A stretch of DNA of 12,674 nt. Origin: Anaerolinea sp. (lineage in GTDB: Bacteria > Chloroflexota > Anaerolineae > Anaerolineales > Anaerolineaceae). A program made the translations under genes and the position numbers. The stretch is from assembly GCA_013824385.1 (NCBI GenBank), contig PNNU01000048.1, positions 1 to 12,674 on the forward strand. The letters are read 5' to 3'. The stretch's first letter is position 1, and each line of letters starts with the position of its first letter. The notes below the pieces were generated by a model. The model did no database searches and was not told the DNA's origin. It saw only the letters and a program-made list of their open reading frames with translations. This document shows positions 12,329 through 12,674 of this stretch, piece after piece.

Positions 12329-12674
12329 TTAACTTAATAACTCTTCCAGTACCTGTTTAGCCTTGGCGGCGTCGGCTTTGCCGCGACTCTTTTTCATCAC
12401 ACCGCCCACGAACCAGCCGATCAGGGTGACTTTGCCGCCCTTGTAAGCCGAAACTTCATTGGGGCTCTCGGCCAGCACTTCTTCGCACACGGCGCGGATG
12501 GCGGAATCGTCGCTCACCAATCCCAGGCTTTCTTCGGACACTATCGCTTCAGGAGATTTTCCGCTTTGCTGCACTTTTTGCAGCAGACTCTTGCCGGTGT
12601 TGATGTTGATGGTGCCTGCATCCACCAGTTTGAGGATGGAGGCCAGCGCAGCGGGGGTCAGCGCCATTTCGGCA
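12329..12674 (-). CDS. gatB: Asp-tRNA(Asn)/Glu-tRNA(Gln) amidotransferase subunit B, C-terminal part
   Basis: The C-terminal 114 residues of GatB, the subunit that binds misacylated tRNA and the amidation centre of GatCAB, which makes Gln-tRNA(Gln) and/or Asn-tRNA(Asn). The segment is the helical YqeY/tail domain, with LASILKLVDAGTININTGK, LLQKVQQSGKSPEAIV, GLVSDDSAIRAVCEEVLAES and the family end segment YKGGKVTLIGWFVGGVMKKS followed by RGKADAAKAKQVLEELL. The reading frame continues beyond the right window edge (AEMALTP), so the Met near 12667 is internal and not the start. It is convergent with the GxxExxY gene and shares the hairpin terminator at 12263-12292. Its presence implies indirect Gln/Asn tRNA charging, normal for most bacteria. 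Confidence 0.96.
   Translation of the reverse strand, partial: AEMALTPAALASILKLVDAGTININTGKSLLQKVQQSGKSPEAIVSEESLGLVSDDSAIRAVCEEVLAESPNEVSAYKGGKVTLIGWFVGGVMKKSRGKADAAKAKQVLEELLS

Noticed and set aside
1..12674. Insertion sequence, integrase, tRNA or rRNA genes
   Set aside because: No transposase or recombinase motif and no tRNA-like cloverleaf was recognised on either strand; the two repeat cassettes carry only a nuclease-type gene each.

Overview
The window reads as a chromosomal stretch of a moderately GC-rich bacterium, most likely a Chloroflexota/Anaerolineae-type genome. That placement is inferred from the company of genes (a Thr/Pro/Ala-rich lipoprotein with an NBR1-type Ig domain, a secreted RCC1 protein, xseA-xseB followed by a divergent PAP2 gene, and GxxExxY and purine-rich repeat cassettes); no rRNA or other taxonomic marker is present. 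Core genes are GC-rich: bases 361-420 in dnaK have 38 G/C of 60 and 11581-11640 in the aminotransferase have 40 of 60. Two inserted-looking genes are AT-rich: 1621-1680 has 22 of 60 and 12121-12180 has 17 of 60.

Left part (1-4400), all genes on the minus strand. An xseA-xseB-divergent PAP2 operon (exonuclease VII large and small subunits plus a small membrane protein) is followed by an AT-rich gene at 1415-2287 and then by the 5' half of dnaK, which runs off the left edge. The AT-rich gene joins four DnaJ-type CxxCxGxG zinc-finger motifs to a C-terminal Ymh/TIGR02391 HEPN domain with an RNPKAH motif. It sits between purine-rich GAGAAC-type repeats in inverted orientation.

Middle part (4400-9120). 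There is a lipoprotein with an NBR1-type Ig domain, then a 490-base gap holding a truncated second copy of the HIT gene and a perfect 26-bp palindromic terminator. Next comes an 880-residue secreted RCC1-repeat protein with a 48-bp internal tandem repeat. It is preceded by a strong promoter and a structured leader that contains its own intrinsic terminator, so it may be controlled by attenuation. A divergent, intact HIT (Ap4A phosphorylase-like) gene follows.

Right part (9120-12674). A CPBP membrane protease, a small exported protein of unknown function and a class I/II PLP aminotransferase lie in a row on the plus strand. They are followed by a GxxExxY (PD-(D/E)XK-like) gene bracketed by 31-base inverted copies of a CGCAGAG repeat. 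The left copy supplies the C-terminal tail of the aminotransferase. The 3' end of gatB enters convergently from the right edge.

The two most unusual loci share a plan: an AT-rich gene with a nuclease-type fold between inverted purine-rich repeats that abut host stop codons. Whether this reflects a common mobility mechanism is inference.
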